A stretch of 64,000 nucleotides of DNA from Hyperoplus lanceolatus (lineage: Eukaryota > Chordata > Actinopteri > Uranoscopiformes > Ammodytidae): positions 34,427,501 through 34,491,500 of the forward strand of contig CM049403.1 in the NCBI GenBank assembly GCA_026929865.2. The letters are read 5' to 3'. The position numbers and the translations under genes were made by a program. The notes beneath the pieces were generated by a model. It was not told the origin of the DNA and made no database searches. It saw only the letters and a program-made list of their open reading frames with translations. Positions 24,296 to 35,011 of this stretch are shown here, in pieces; position 1 is the first letter of the stretch, and each line of letters begins with the position of its first letter.

Positions 24296-24600
24296 CAAGG
24301 CAAGGCAAGTTTATTTATGTAGCACAGTTCAGACACAAGGCCACTCAAAGTGCTTTACAGGGGCAAGATTAGAATACATAAAACACATTATAAAACATTT
24401 AATTATAATAATTAATTTATAATAATTGATAGGTTTTATATAGCGCTTTATTGCCTAGGCACTCAAAGACGCTTTACAGGGTTCCTGGTTCAATTCGTTC
24501 ACACACAGTCATACCGGTGGTGGTAAACTACCATAGTAGCCACAGCTGCCCTGGGGCAGACTGACGGAAGCGTGGCTGCCATTCAGCGCCAACGGCCCCT
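24296..24600 (-). mobile_element. LINE 3' tails, minus orientation
   Basis: First an L2-type tail (CAAGGCAAGGCAAG then CTCAAAGTGCTTTACAGGGG, 24296-24390), then a second type (TTTTATATAGCGCTTTATTG, CACTCAAAGACGCTTTACAG) to about 24600. Both are 5'-truncated. Confidence 0.7.
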
Positions 24601-24671
24601 CTATTTCACTATGTAAAGATTTCTTGATTTGTACAGTGTCCAGGACCAATAACGTGAAAAATATTTATGTA

Positions 24672-24904
24672 CAGCTCTGGAAAAAATTAAGAGACCACTC
24701 CAAATGTTCAGTGTCTCTCGTTGTACAATTTATAAGCATATGTTTGAGTAGAATGAACATTTTGGTTTTATTCTATAAACTACTGACAACATTTCTACTA
24801 AATTCCATACATTTTTTGTCATTAAAGAGCATTTCCATTAAGTAATGTACAGATGAAGATTTAAAAAAAATCCAGACTAGTCTCTTCATTTTTTTCCAGA
24901 GCTG
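24672..24904. mobile_element. Tc1/mariner-type MITE (CAGCTCTGG family)
   Basis: TA, CAGCTCTGGAAAAAATTAAG ... TTTTTTTCCAGAGCTG, TA; 233 bp with no coding content. Confidence 0.87.
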
Positions 24905-25616
24905 TAGTTTGTGGAAATATCAATGAGAATATTGAAGAGTTAAAGGAATATTATGTTCATTGTTATCGTGAAAGAAGCTGAGCAGAAAAAAAAAACTTCA
25001 ATCATGGCGTCCCGAAGGATTTAAATAAGTCTGAATTTTTTTTTGTCGTTTCTTTCAACTGTAAAATAATTTGTACGATTTTTCCGAGGTGACATGAATG
25101 CAGCGCGGCGACTCAGGGTGATTTAAAAAAAAAAAAAAAAGATGAATAATGATCATATTAATATAACTTTTCATGCCAGTATCAATGGATATTAACAACT
25201 GCTATGTTTTTATTTATGTTGTATGGGTTTCTATATACATGTTCATACTGTAGGACTGGATGGCGTATATGAAGAATTACATGTAAAAAGACTCAACTGT
25301 TTTCTGGTGGCCAGTGATGCAAAACTGTGACGTGTTTTTAAATGAATGTACTGCAGTAGTTTGTGGAGGCTGAGAGAGTGTGGCACCAAAATCACTGCAA
25401 GTTCATTTCGAATTTAATATGCATTTCAATGACATTTAAACCTACCTTCAATAAAGTGTTTTAGTTAAGACTTGGAAGTTGTGTGGGTCATTCTGTGTAA
25501 AACAGAGGTAAATCTTGTGAAATTGAAATACTCTCGTAATGTATTTTGGAATTTAACTCAAGTGCAGTGCGCCGAGTACCGTACTTGAGTTCAAAAGTCA
25601 ATCTTAGCTACATTAA

Positions 25617-26145
25617 AGAAATACTTCACCCATACGGAACCGGCATTCTATCATTATAAAATCATTATTCGTCTTCCCTTGGCCCAGCTGTCCTTTTAAT
25701 CCTAACCCTACGTTTGACCATGTGTGATGTCACGCATGGGAAAATGTAGGGTTAGACAGTGAGACCATAAAACACTCTTTCTGCCTTTTCTCAGGCTAGG
25801 ATGAACCGATATTTAAAACGTTTGCACATTTATACTACATAGGATGTGAGTTCAATACGCCTTCATTCCACCGTTTAGTAGGTCTTTAAAGGCCTACTTC
25901 ACCGGTTTGAATATGAAGGTGTATTGAATTCTGAGATCCTATGTAGTATAAATGTGCAAACATTTTTTAAATCGGTTCATCCTAGCCTGAGAAAAGGCAG
26001 AAAGTGTTTTTTTTAACCCTATATTTCTCTTTCTCGTGACATCACAGAAAGAGAAATATAGGGTTAAAAAAAACGTACTTTGTAAATATTACTGTGATGT
26101 CACAGTAAAAGACATCACAGTAATATTTACAAAGTAAGTTTTTTT
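25617..26145. mobile_element. Two PIF/Harbinger-type MITEs abutting at one TAA
   Basis: The first ends GTAGGTCTT at 25886; TAA follows at 25887-25889; the second begins AGGCCTACTTCACCGG at 25890. Both carry the arm GCCTGAGAAAAGGCAGAAAG or its complement. The second holds nested palindromes around TACTGTGATGTCACAGTA and loses its right end near 26145. The 3-bp TAA target is the Harbinger pattern. Complete copies are at 28723-29158 and 31249-31579. Confidence 0.75.
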
Positions 26146-26369
26146 TTAAGTAAATCTCCTTAGCTACATTAAACTACTGCTAACAAGTTCACAAACTGGT
26201 ACAGTAGACAAGTAAAACATACAAAGCCATGGTCAGGGGAGACTCGTATGAGCAAAGAGAAACAGAAAGAGTCTGTGTTAAAATCAAACATGTTATATAA
26301 TTTGTTTTGGTCTCAAGTATCTCACTTGTCTAAACAAAAACATGTTAGTAATCCAACACGTAGAATGTA

Positions 26370-26600
26370 TGGTTTCATATTCACTTTGCGGTCATGAAAG
26401 TACAAAGGGGAAGTAAACGGAAAGAGAAGAAGTGCTGAGAATGTACGTGTTGTATCAATAAGAGTGTCAAACCTCAGACCAAGTGCACTTCAGATGAACA
26501 ATAAAAAAGCGAGAAGTTGTTTAGGCAGACCATTGAACCATTTATGGAACAGAGACTAATGTACGTGACACATAACATGTAAGTTGAGTGAAACTAAAAC
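26370..26600 (+). mobile_element. Partial LTR-like sequence (U3 part)
   Basis: Aligns by eye with the LTR-like sequence at about 27410-27620: CATGAAAGTACAAAGGGGAA, AGAGAAGAAGTGCT, GCGAGAAGTTGT and GACACATAACATGTAAG match in order. No poly(A) signal or primer site follows. It is probably a second, truncated and diverged LTR. Confidence 0.45.
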
Positions 26601-26653
26601 AAGCTCTAACTGCAGAAAGTGTGTGAAAAATATAAGATTCATACAGTACTTAA

Positions 26654-26880
26654 AGGCCTACTTCACCGGTGGGAATATGAAGGTGTATTGAATTCTGAGA
26701 TCCTATGTAGTTTAAATGTGCAAAAAAAATTGAAATCGGTTCATCCTAGCCTGAGAAAAGGCAGAAAGAGTGTTTTATGGTCTCACTGTCTAATCCTGCA
26801 TTTTACTATGAGTCATAGAAAACACTCTTTCTGCCTTTTCTCAGGCTAGGATAAACCGATTTAAATTTTTTTTTGCACAT
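26654..26880. mobile_element. PIF/Harbinger-type MITE, right end missing
   Basis: TAA then AGGCCTACTTCACCGG at the left. The inverted arm is present (GCCTTTTCTCAGGCTAGGAT) but ends at TTTGCACAT where a LINE fragment begins. Confidence 0.75.
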
Positions 26881-27095
26881 CTCTCTCTGCTCGCAGACTT
26901 TCACAAGTGTCTCCTTGGGCTGGTCCCTTCTTATTTACGTGTTTAAATGTCTACAAGTTGAAGTCATTATGGCTTGTGCTCTCAGGATGGTTGACATATG
27001 TTGAGGCCTATAGGGCTAGAACGGAATTTGGCAAAAAAAGGCATTTAAATACGCTGCCCCTTCTGCCTGGATCAGTGCTCAAAAGGACCTGAAAA
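26881..27095 (+). mobile_element. LINE reverse-transcriptase C-terminal fragment
   Basis: Translates, with one shift near 27040, to YRARTEFGKKAFKYAAPSAW and similar, the usual C-terminal region of fish LINE ORF2. Flanked by a broken MITE and a SINE. Confidence 0.6.
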
Positions 27096-27102
27096 GGAAC
27101 GA

Positions 27103-27295
27103 GTCGGGGCGCTCCGGTTGCATAGTGGATAGAGCGTGTACCATATTGGCTCCGGCCTTCGTTGAAGTGGTCGCGGGTCCAAATCCGATCCGTGGACCTT
27201 TACTGCAGGTCATCCCCCCTCTCTCTCTCTCTCTCTCTCTGTCTGTCTCCCCATTTCAACTCTGTAATATCTAATAAAGCTAAGAAAATAAATGA
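27103..27295 (+). mobile_element. tRNA-derived SINE
   Basis: Starts GGGGCGCTCCGGTTGCATAG (A-box-like TGCATAGTGGATAGAG), B-box-like GGGTCCAAATCCGATCC, a (TC)n run, and tail CCCCATTTCAACTCTGTAAT with CTAATAAAGCTAAG. Confidence 0.8.
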
Positions 27296-27329
27296 TGAGT
27301 CCAGTTTATGTAGTGAGTGGCTGGTGAAT

Positions 27330-27843
27330 TAATCAAAAACAGGTGACGAAGTGAGTGGAACTGGCAGGGAGCTGAAGAGAAACTAGTGGGGACAGCTGTG
27401 ACTACAAAAATATGGTTTTATGGAGTGATGATTGTTGACATGAAAGTTCAAAGAGGAAGTAATTGGGAAGAGAAGAGGTGCTTAAGATGTTTTTTTTTAG
27501 TCAGACAAACGTCAGATGCTATGCAGACAGCGAGAAGTTGTGTAGGAGGTAGATATGAGAACAATGTATGGGAAAGGATGTCGTGTTCATGACAAATGAC
27601 ACGTAAGCACAAGACAACTTAATAAAGCATCGCTATAAATACGGCTGTTGAAAACCGCTCAGGGTCTCTCTTCCTGTTGCTACAGAGCACAAGGCACTCG
27701 TATGCATACGTTTAGGTTATTATCACACTAAAGGCAGCTGCACTGTAAAATATTTTGCTGGAATTTAATTTACTATTCTAACCTGCACTATAACATTTCA
27801 TATTGAAGAGACCATATACATTTTTTTGGGGCTTGTCCCGGAT
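27330..27843 (+). mobile_element. Retroviral-type LTR with U5 and tRNA-Pro-like primer-binding site
   Basis: AATAAA (27621-27626), TATAAATA (27634-27641) and a U5-like stretch end at CATATACA (27820). After a short T-run comes TGGGGCTTGTCCCGGAT (27827-27843), close to the tRNA-Pro primer site of gammaretrovirus-like elements. No gag, pol or env frame follows; host exon A1 begins about 125 bases later. The 5' limit of the LTR is uncertain. This is a dead endogenous retroviral remnant that may supply a core promoter to unit A. Confidence 0.6.
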
Positions 27844-27968
27844 GGCTAACCCAAAGATTTCCTGAGTGAAGCAGACAGCTCGAGACACAGCGGCTGTAAT
27901 CTTGGACTTTTTCTCTCATCTTTCATGCATTCTTTCTGTTCCCGGATTAATTTTCTTATTGATTCAAA

Positions 27969-30900
27969 ATGATCCAGTCAACAAACGAGCCCCCACCTGA
28001 GATGGAAACATGGACCAAAGAGGACGTGCACCGCTGGCTGACGACAGATGTCAAAATTCATCAGAGTTGTGCTGACAAATTCATTGAAGAGGAAGTTTCA
28101 GGAGACATTTTAGGAGACATTAATAAGAAAAACGTATTGGACTTTGGAATAAAACACGGCCCCGCTGTCAAAATCACATCTCATCTACAGAGGCTAAAAG
28201 AAGGACCACAGCACGAGGCACAGTTTCCAGCTGAAGTGGAAAACTGGACAAAAGAGCAAGTGAGCCAGTGGCTGCACAGTGTAAAGGTTGATCGCAAATA
28301 TGCAGAACGGCTCCAAGAGGAAGACTTGACTGGAGATTGCCTCGTTTGCTTCACGGAGCAGGATTTTTTAGATCTGGGCCTGAAAAAGGGTCCCATTATG
28401 AAGATCCTCAAAGACCTTAATCGACTGAAAAAGAAAGAGTTCGTCCCAGTTTCGGTTGGTCCCAGTTTCGATTGGCGCTTTGGGTTCAAGAAAAAGACAA
28501 ATCTGCCACTTGGAAACACTCTAGAAAAGGACAAAGGACCAGCGTCAGCAGAGGCAAAGGTTGTTAGTATATCGGTGTTGTATTTGTATTCTTAGTTCAT
28601 GTTAAATAATGACATGTTTGTACAGTAACATCTGTGCAGTAGTTAAATACAGATACAGCTCTGGAAAAAAATTAAGACCAGTCTGGATTTTTTTTTTAAA
28701 TCTTCATATCTAAATTACTTAAAGGCCTACTTCACCGGTGGGAATATGAAGGTGTCTTGAATTCTGAGATCCTATGTAGTATAAATGTGCAAAAAAAATT
28801 GAAATTAGTTCATCCTAGCCTGAGAAAAGGCAGAAAGAGTGTTTTTTTTAACCCTATATTAATCTTACTGTGACATCACAGTAAGATAAATATAGGGTTA
28901 AAAAAAACCTTACTTTGTAAATACTACTGTGATTTATCCTACTGTGACATCACAGTAATATTTACAAAGTAATTTTTTTTAACCCTATTTTTATCTTACT
29001 GTGATGTCACAGTAAGATTAATATAGGGTTAAAAAAAACCCTCTTTCTGCCTTTTCTCAGGCTAGGATGAACCAATTACATTTTTTTTTGCACATTTATA
29101 CTACATAGGATCTCAGAATTCAATACACCTTCATATTCCCACCGGTGAAGTAGGTCTTTAATGGAAATGCTCTTGATGACAATATTTTTGAGGGGAATTT
29201 GGTAGAAATGTTGTCAGTAGTTTGTGGATTAAAACCAAAATGTTAATTTTACTAAAACATATGCCTTTAAATAGTAAAACGAGAGGCACTGAATATTTGG
29301 AGTGGTCTCTTAATTTTTTTTTCCAGAGCTGTACAAAGGAGTATTGCTGCACTGTTCAATCCAGGTCAAGCTTTGTTTTCTAATCTCTTTTGCAGAACCC
29401 TGCCCTGTTGATAAAGGATACCCTGGATAACCTCGGCACAGATGATCTAAAGTATTTTAATTTCCAACTAAAAAATTGCTCAGAGGGTAAACCCATTCCT
29501 CGAAGCAAACTGGAAAATAAGGACACGATAGACATTGCCACATTAATATGTACACACTATAAATGTGAGGAGGCTTTACGGGTCACAATAGAAATTCTCC
29601 ACAACATGAATCGGCTAGACCTTGTTTTTCAACTGGAGAGCCACGTGGGTAAGAAAACTAATCTAGCATCGCACACTGTACTGCTGTAAACCTACAGATT
29701 TCTCCAAAGCCTGATTCTGTTTTAAGTTAAGTTATTTTATTAGTCAATGGTTACATTGAAATTTGTCAATCCCCTTTCAAGTTCCCACACTCCAGAGGGG
29801 GTCCTCAGACAGGGTCAGCCATAGTACAGCGCCCCTGGAGCAGTTTGGGGTTAAGTGTCTTGCTCAAGGACACAATGGTAGAGATGGTGGGCACCGCAGA
29901 CGTTATACCAGCCACTACTAGTTTTACAACTAACACCCTCCTGTCCGGTGCCGGGGATCGAACCAGCAACCTTATGGTTACTTGTCAGCCACCTTCTCTC
30001 GAGGCCATGCTAACACCCTTGACAATGACTGACTCTCTAATGCCTCCTTTCCACTGAGCAGTAAGTATCAGGTTTGTTCAGGTCAGCATGGTAACGCTAT
30101 ATCTGGCTTGCGTTTTCCATCACCCTTACTTTGGGATGGCTTGGTACCCAAACGAAGAGGTCCCAAAACTAGGTGCTGCTTGGCCCGCTTATTTTGGGAC
30201 CCTTCCCAGGTTTTGACAGTGGGAAACGCAAATAAAAGTGAGCCGTAATGAAAGCAAAAACACTCAGTGGAAATGAGGTATAACAACAATTTGTTCATCA
30301 ATTGATTAATCTACATTGTGTAATTGTTTAATTGTTTACACAGGTCAGTATAAGCGCCATGATGAGTCTGCTGATGAGGAGGACCCAGCGACGTCAGGCT
30401 TACCATCCAATTCAAGATGTAAACACACGAAGAAGGAAGAAAAAAATCTTCTTAATTCAATTCATGTGAAAGTAGAAGTGGCATCAAGCTCTACAGGTTA
30501 AGTGAAAACTTTTTTCATAAACCCTTTGTCATGTGTGTTGAAGCCAAATGCTAATCAAAGTCAAAATATTAGCCGGTTAGATCGGTAGCCAGCTTATATT
30601 ATATTCATGTGTTGATTTGATGAGGCTTTATGGTTCATACAAGATGAATCGGCGTTATTTTTAGATCTAAGCTGGAGAGCCATATTGGTTAGCATAACTT
30701 GCTTAACTTTTTTCCCCCTGTAACTTTCCCCCTTTAGCTGCTCAAAATATAATATATATTATCATTTCGACTATTTACATTTGTTTTTTTTTGCTTTCTG
30801 TCATATCCGTTCATTTGTTCACTCACTCATCTATTGTTTAAACAGGAGTGGAGAAGAATCCCACATGTTCTTCTGAAATTGAGAAGGACGCAGCGGAGAC

Positions 30901-31030
30901 AGAGCCGTTGTCCAGAACGCAACCTGAAAAAAAGGAGAAGAAAAAGAAAAAATGTTGTCCTTTTTCAGTAAATTTCAGCATAAAATTACCGTCATGCTTT
31001 GACTGTTCTGTAGTGGCTGAAAGACATTAG
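27969..31030 (+). CDS. Unit A: SAM-SAM-PYD protein with basic Cys-Cys tail
   Basis: Exons 27969-28559, 29396-29648, 30344-30496 and 30846-31030 give about 393 residues. Residues ~10-77 and ~90-155 are SAM domains like those of SAMD9 (ETWTKEDVHRWL, GIKHGPAVKITSHLQRL; ENWTKEQVSQWL, LGLKKGPIMKILKDL). The second exon is a pyrin domain (LLIKDTLDNLGTDDLKYFNF, then IPRSKLENKDTIDIATLI). The third is a polar linker. The last ends in a Lys run and CCPFSVNFSIKL, which could allow membrane attachment by palmitoylation. SAMs polymerise and PYDs recruit PYD proteins, so a signalling adaptor role is inferred. The start is an ATG before MIQSTNEPPPEMETW, matched in units B, C and E. The first donor would be GTTGTT, a poor site; without it the frame stops at 28595 as a SAM-SAM protein. 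Confidence 0.75.
28656..29331. mobile_element. Tc1/mariner-type MITE split by a Harbinger-type MITE
   Basis: Outer element: TA, CAGCTCTGGAAAAAAATT ... TTTTTTTTCCAGAGCTG, TA. Inner element 28723-29158: AGGCCTACTTCACCGG ... CCGGTGAAGTAGGTCTT between TAA (28720-28722) and TAA (29159-29161). Removing the inner element and one TAA restores the outer MITE sequence known from 24672-24904. The whole lies in the first intron of unit A. Confidence 0.92.
29725..29965 (-). mobile_element. SINE-like element, minus orientation
   Basis: Reverse complement of the element at 7138-7390: GTTAAGTGTCTTGCTCAAGG, then ACACCCTCCTGTCCGGTGCC and GGGGATCGAACCAGCAACCT. Intronic in unit A. Confidence 0.75.
30036..30283. 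mobile_element. Short non-coding element with inverted ends
   Basis: Ends CTCCTTTCCACTGAGCA and CTCAGTGGAAATGAGG are imperfect inverted repeats; the interior has GGGAAACGCAAATAAAAG and no frame. The ends resemble those of the larger fold-back element at 36304-37282. Confidence 0.6.
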
Positions 31031-31248
31031 AATGAGATTCAGTTCTGCATTGTTGGAAGGGTTAGTTTGATTAACACCCAGAGGCCTTCAATGTAAATAA
31101 GAAAACAATATGTAAATCATCACATCACTCAATTAAGTAAATTATATAAATATGAATAAATATACATACATGATCATCAGTAATACATAAAATATAATTC
31201 TAAAATGCACTATAACCTGTAAGTGAACTTAGTTTGACCTTCTCTTAA

Positions 31249-31579
31249 AGGCCTACTTCACCGGTTTGAATATGAAGGTGTATTGAATTCTGAGATCCTA
31301 TGTAGTATAAATGTGGTTAAAAAAAACATACTTTGTATATATTACTGTGATGTCACAGTAAAATACATCACAGTAATATTTACAAAGTAAGTTTTTTTTA
31401 ACCCTATATTTCTCTTTCTGTGATGTCACGAGAAAGAGAAATATAGGGTTGAAAAAAACACTCTTTCTGCCTTTTCTCAGGCTAGGCTGAACCGATTTAA
31501 AAAAAATTTCGCACATTTATACTACATAGGATCTCAGAATTCAATACACCTTCATATTCAAACCGGTGAAGTAGGCCTT
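31249..31579. mobile_element. PIF/Harbinger-type MITE, complete palindrome
   Basis: TAA on both sides (31246-31248, 31580-31582). Arms AGGCCTACTTCACCGG and CCGGTGAAGTAGGCCTT are near-perfect complements, as are the arms inward. 331 bp. Confidence 0.9.
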
Positions 31580-31675
31580 TAACTTTTAAATACACATGGC
31601 CATGTATCGACCATTTACTGGTTAATGACAGTTTGTATTTAAACATTCCTCTTTATTATGCTGTTCACATTTTTT

Positions 31676-31821
31676 TTGGGCATTTTTATGCTTTATTGAT
31701 AGTGTAGAGACAGAGTTGAAATGGGGCAGAGAGGGGAGTAACATGCAGAGAACGACCGCGGACTGCTGCTGGCCGAGGCCCATGAGGGGGACGCCCTACC
31801 AACTGAGCTAAGGGCGCCCCC
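31676..31821 (-). mobile_element. SINE, minus orientation, with 16-bp target duplication
   Basis: Reverse complement of the 27103 SINE family: tail side GCATTTTTATGCTTTATTGA, head side TACCAACTGAGCTAAGGGCG. ATGCTGTTCACATTTT is present on both sides (from 31659 and 31822). Confidence 0.88.
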
Positions 31822-32090
31822 ATGCTGTTCACATTTTGACTTCTTGAAACCAAGACGACACCTAACAATCGATCAACAGGCTGTTTATTGCTGTCAATCA
31901 ATGAGTCATTGTAACTAGTTGTAATACGCTCTGCTTAAATGATGTAAAGCTTTTGTTTATCAAACTATCAAAACAAAATTTTCGGTACCTCTCTAAAAAC
32001 AAGGAATATTTCTTTCCAAACTCTCCTATAGCACATTTAAGTTGCTTTTTGGGTTTACCTCTTACTGAATAAGCCTAATTCTTCCTCCTA

Positions 32091-32340
32091 CTGTCTTTTG
32101 TGTTTTTAGAGAGGTCAACGATCAAGATCTATTGTGTGTTGATGTTAATAATTAAACAAGAGAAAGTTGTAAAAACTTGTAAAATTTTACTCGATTTTTT
32201 TATTTGACTTTCTGACAGTTTCTGTTTCAGTTGTTTAAATTATTTGAGCTGTAGCTTGAGCTTCGAATCATTTTGCTTCATCATTACTGACGTGGTTCCC
32301 AAGCTGAAGCTGCTCTGAAGGTAATGTTTCCACCCCAAAT
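32091..32340 (+). promoter_or_regulatory. Conserved upstream block of unit B with probable non-coding exon 1
   Basis: Aligns with 37515-37745 upstream of unit C: TTGTGTTTTTAGAG, GATCAAGA, GTTAATAAT, GAAAGTTGTAAAAACT, CATTTTGCTTCATCA and GCTGCTCTGAAG|GTAATGTTTC. The shared GTAATG donor (32321) suggests a first untranslated exon. No unambiguous TATA or interferon-response element was seen. Confidence 0.5.
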
Positions 32341-32552
32341 CTTACTTTTTAAAAACATTGTACGTAATGCTGGCATGTTTTAACCTGCAACCTTTTGTTA
32401 TTTTCCTCGTTGAATGTGCATCTTGAACTTGAATACCTTTACTGCAGATTTAAAAAAAAATAAATGTTTTAACTACTGGATAGTAAGTATTGAAATAATC
32501 ACTTTTGTGTCACTTACTTGGTATAGTCTTAACTCTCTTTCTGTGTTGTAAG

Positions 32553-32640
32553 GCAAGGCAAGGCAAGTTTATTTCTATAGCACAATTCAGACACAAGGCC
32601 ATTCAAAGTGCTTTACAGGGGCACTATTTGCCAGTGATGA
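32553..32640 (-). mobile_element. L2-type LINE 3' end, minus orientation
   Basis: CAAGGCAAGGCAAGTTTATT, then CATTCAAAGTGCTTTACAGG; same family as 18542-18711. Confidence 0.75.
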
Positions 32641-32986
32641 TTGGTGTGAAATTAATGCTGAAATGCTAGTTTAGCCTAGATTTAAATGAGTCAGCTCCTG
32701 ATGACCCCAATTGCTTCTCAAAGGTGGTTATTGTAATATTTATAATAGAACATGTGACAGCCATTTCCAAGGAAAGAGCAAGGATTGCATTGGTAAGAAG
32801 TGTTTTGTAGTAAATGCTGAATGCAATGGGTTGTGGGTCCAAAATGCCAATTCTATCTCTTAAGTTAGAGAGGGTCTAGTCAATATAATCAGTGTATAGT
32901 TGGCCACCTGCAAGTTATGTGTGGTGTTCTAGAGTAGCACACATGTGGCAAGTTATGTGTGTGTCTATGTGTGAGTGAGTGAGTGA

Positions 32987-33023
<37 letters not shown>

Positions 33024-33118
33024 TGTGTGAGTGAGATTTCAGCCACGTTGTCCTTTCAGCACTTCTCTTATGCTCCTCCGTTTGTTTCTTTTTTACTTTT
33101 AGAAAATAAAGTGATAAA

Positions 33119-33444
33119 ATGAGCGAGTCAACAACCGAGCCGCCACCTGAGGAAAGTGAACCAGGGCTGACATGTTGTCCCGTCCCTGAAATCAGCACAG
33201 AACAGGAGGAGGAATCTCAAAGGGAAAGTCTGCCTTTGGAGACACTTTCAGAAGTCGAGGAAACTATTGTAGCGGTGAAGGCATCAAAATCACTGGGGGC
33301 GACAAGGGACGCACCTGAGGTAAATCTATAAAGATTTTTTTATATTACACACTCCAAGTCACCTAATTTAAAAAAAAAAATCCCAATAAAGGGTTTTTTA
33401 CTGGGAGTTTTTTCTCAGCTGAGCTAAGGATCTAAGGGCAGAGG

Positions 33445-33513
<69 letters not shown>

Positions 33514-33524
33514 GATAGATTGAT

Positions 33525-33599
<75 letters not shown>

Positions 33600-35011
33600 G
33601 GGCAGAAGGTGTCATTGCGTACTGTATGGAATGTAAAGCCCACTGAGGCAAATGTCTATTTGTGATATTGGGCTGTACAAATAAAACTGATTTGATTTGA
33701 TTTAAACCAGCATGTTCTGTGTAATTCTTCGTATTTTAGTCTGTTGTTTTTATTGTTTTGTTATTGTTTGTATATATCCCTACTCTGTTTTATTGTTGTA
33801 TATCTGTTTTTTTTAAATCTTTGATTAATTGTAAATGTAAGGTGTCCTTGGCAAATGTATTATTTCTTCTTACTATTATTACAAAGGACATGATGTTGTA
33901 TGCTTATGTTTTGACTCTAACGATATTAAAAATAAGTTATGAAAAACTACAAACCCAAGCATCCAAATTAAGTGATCACCAGTAATATCTGAAAAAAATA
34001 TAGACCAATAATATTATAATAATATATATAATATAATAATACATAAATGAAAATAATAAAAAAATATATAGCTATACTTTTTTTAAAGAATATAATAAAT
34101 AATTTTTTTAAAGTTGTTCAAAATTAAAGGGAGGAAATGGTGACCAGATGTAATATTAACTAATCCATCCTCTTCTGTTCTTGCAGGCCCCGGCTGTGCT
34201 CATTAAAAAAACTCTGGACAGACTTCAGAAAAGCAGCCTAAAATCTTTCAAATTCCAACTCAAAAACTACCACAGGGATGGCTGCAGCGCTGTTCCTCCA
34301 AGCAAACTGGAGGATAAGGACACCATGGACATCGCCGAAATAGTGACCGACTACTACGGCTGCGAAGAGGCTTTACGTGTCACGCGAGATATTCTCAACA
34401 AGATAAATCAGCGCGCTCTTGGTTCTCAGCTCGAGAGCCACATCGGTAAGAAAAACAAATAAAATATATATCAAAAAATATGTATGAAATTGTTGCAATA
34501 TCAAAGTATTACTTGCTGATCTTGGATATGTTATTACTTTGCAAATTGTCCTTTAGTTGTTAAAAATCCTAATCCTTTTCTCCCTTTTCTTTTATATATA
34601 CACTGTTGGTATGTATATATATTTCTTTCCTTTTCATTCTTTCTTTTTTATTACATTTTTTAATTGTTCATTTATCTTCTTTAATTATTGTTTTCTTCCA
34701 ATTATTTCTATGTTTTTTGCTCCTAAAATAAAGCATATAAAAAAATTAAAAATAAATACAATATTCAAAAAAGTTTATATATTGTTCTTAACATTATTTA
34801 CATTTCCTTTAGTGTTTTCTGATCATGACAGCATCTTATTTATTCCTTTACTGTTGTTTACACAGAAGTGAAGGAGGATCACAGCAGTTCTTCTGAAAGT
34901 GAGAAGGACAAAGAGGAGCCGGAGTCATCGTCTGGAAAAAAACTCAAGAAAAAGAAGAAAAAAAAGAAAAGATGTTGCTTTTTTGCCGTAAATATCGACA
35001 TGAATTTTTAA
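33119..35011 (+). CDS. Unit B: PYD protein with basic Cys-Cys tail, SAM domains absent
   Basis: Exons 33119-33319, 34187-34445 and 34866-35011, all with GT-AG and matching phase, give about 201 residues. The start MSESTTEPPPE matches units A and C, but the frame then jumps to the acidic linker (ESQRESLPLETLSEVEE) that in unit C follows the second SAM domain, so the SAM segment has been deleted in frame. The middle exon is a complete PYD (LIKKTLDRLQKSSLKSFKFQ, SKLEDKDTMDIAEIV, EEALRVTRDILNKI). The last exon is Ser/Glu-rich and ends in a run of Lys and RCCFFAVNIDMNF. In mammals PYD-only proteins regulate inflammasomes; a decoy or membrane-tethered adaptor role is inferred here. Confidence 0.8.
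33380..33710 (+). repeat. (GATA)n microsatellite inside an old LINE/SINE tail
   Basis: GATA repeats at about 33446-33598, interrupted once near 33510-33530. They sit between TTTTTTACTGGGAGTTTTTT and a tail with GTAAAGCCCACTGAGGCAAA and GGGCTGTACAAATAAAACTG. Intronic in unit B. Confidence 0.9.

Noticed and set aside
33398-33651. Ile-Tyr-Leu-Ser repeat frames
   Set aside because: Translations of the (GATA)n microsatellite.
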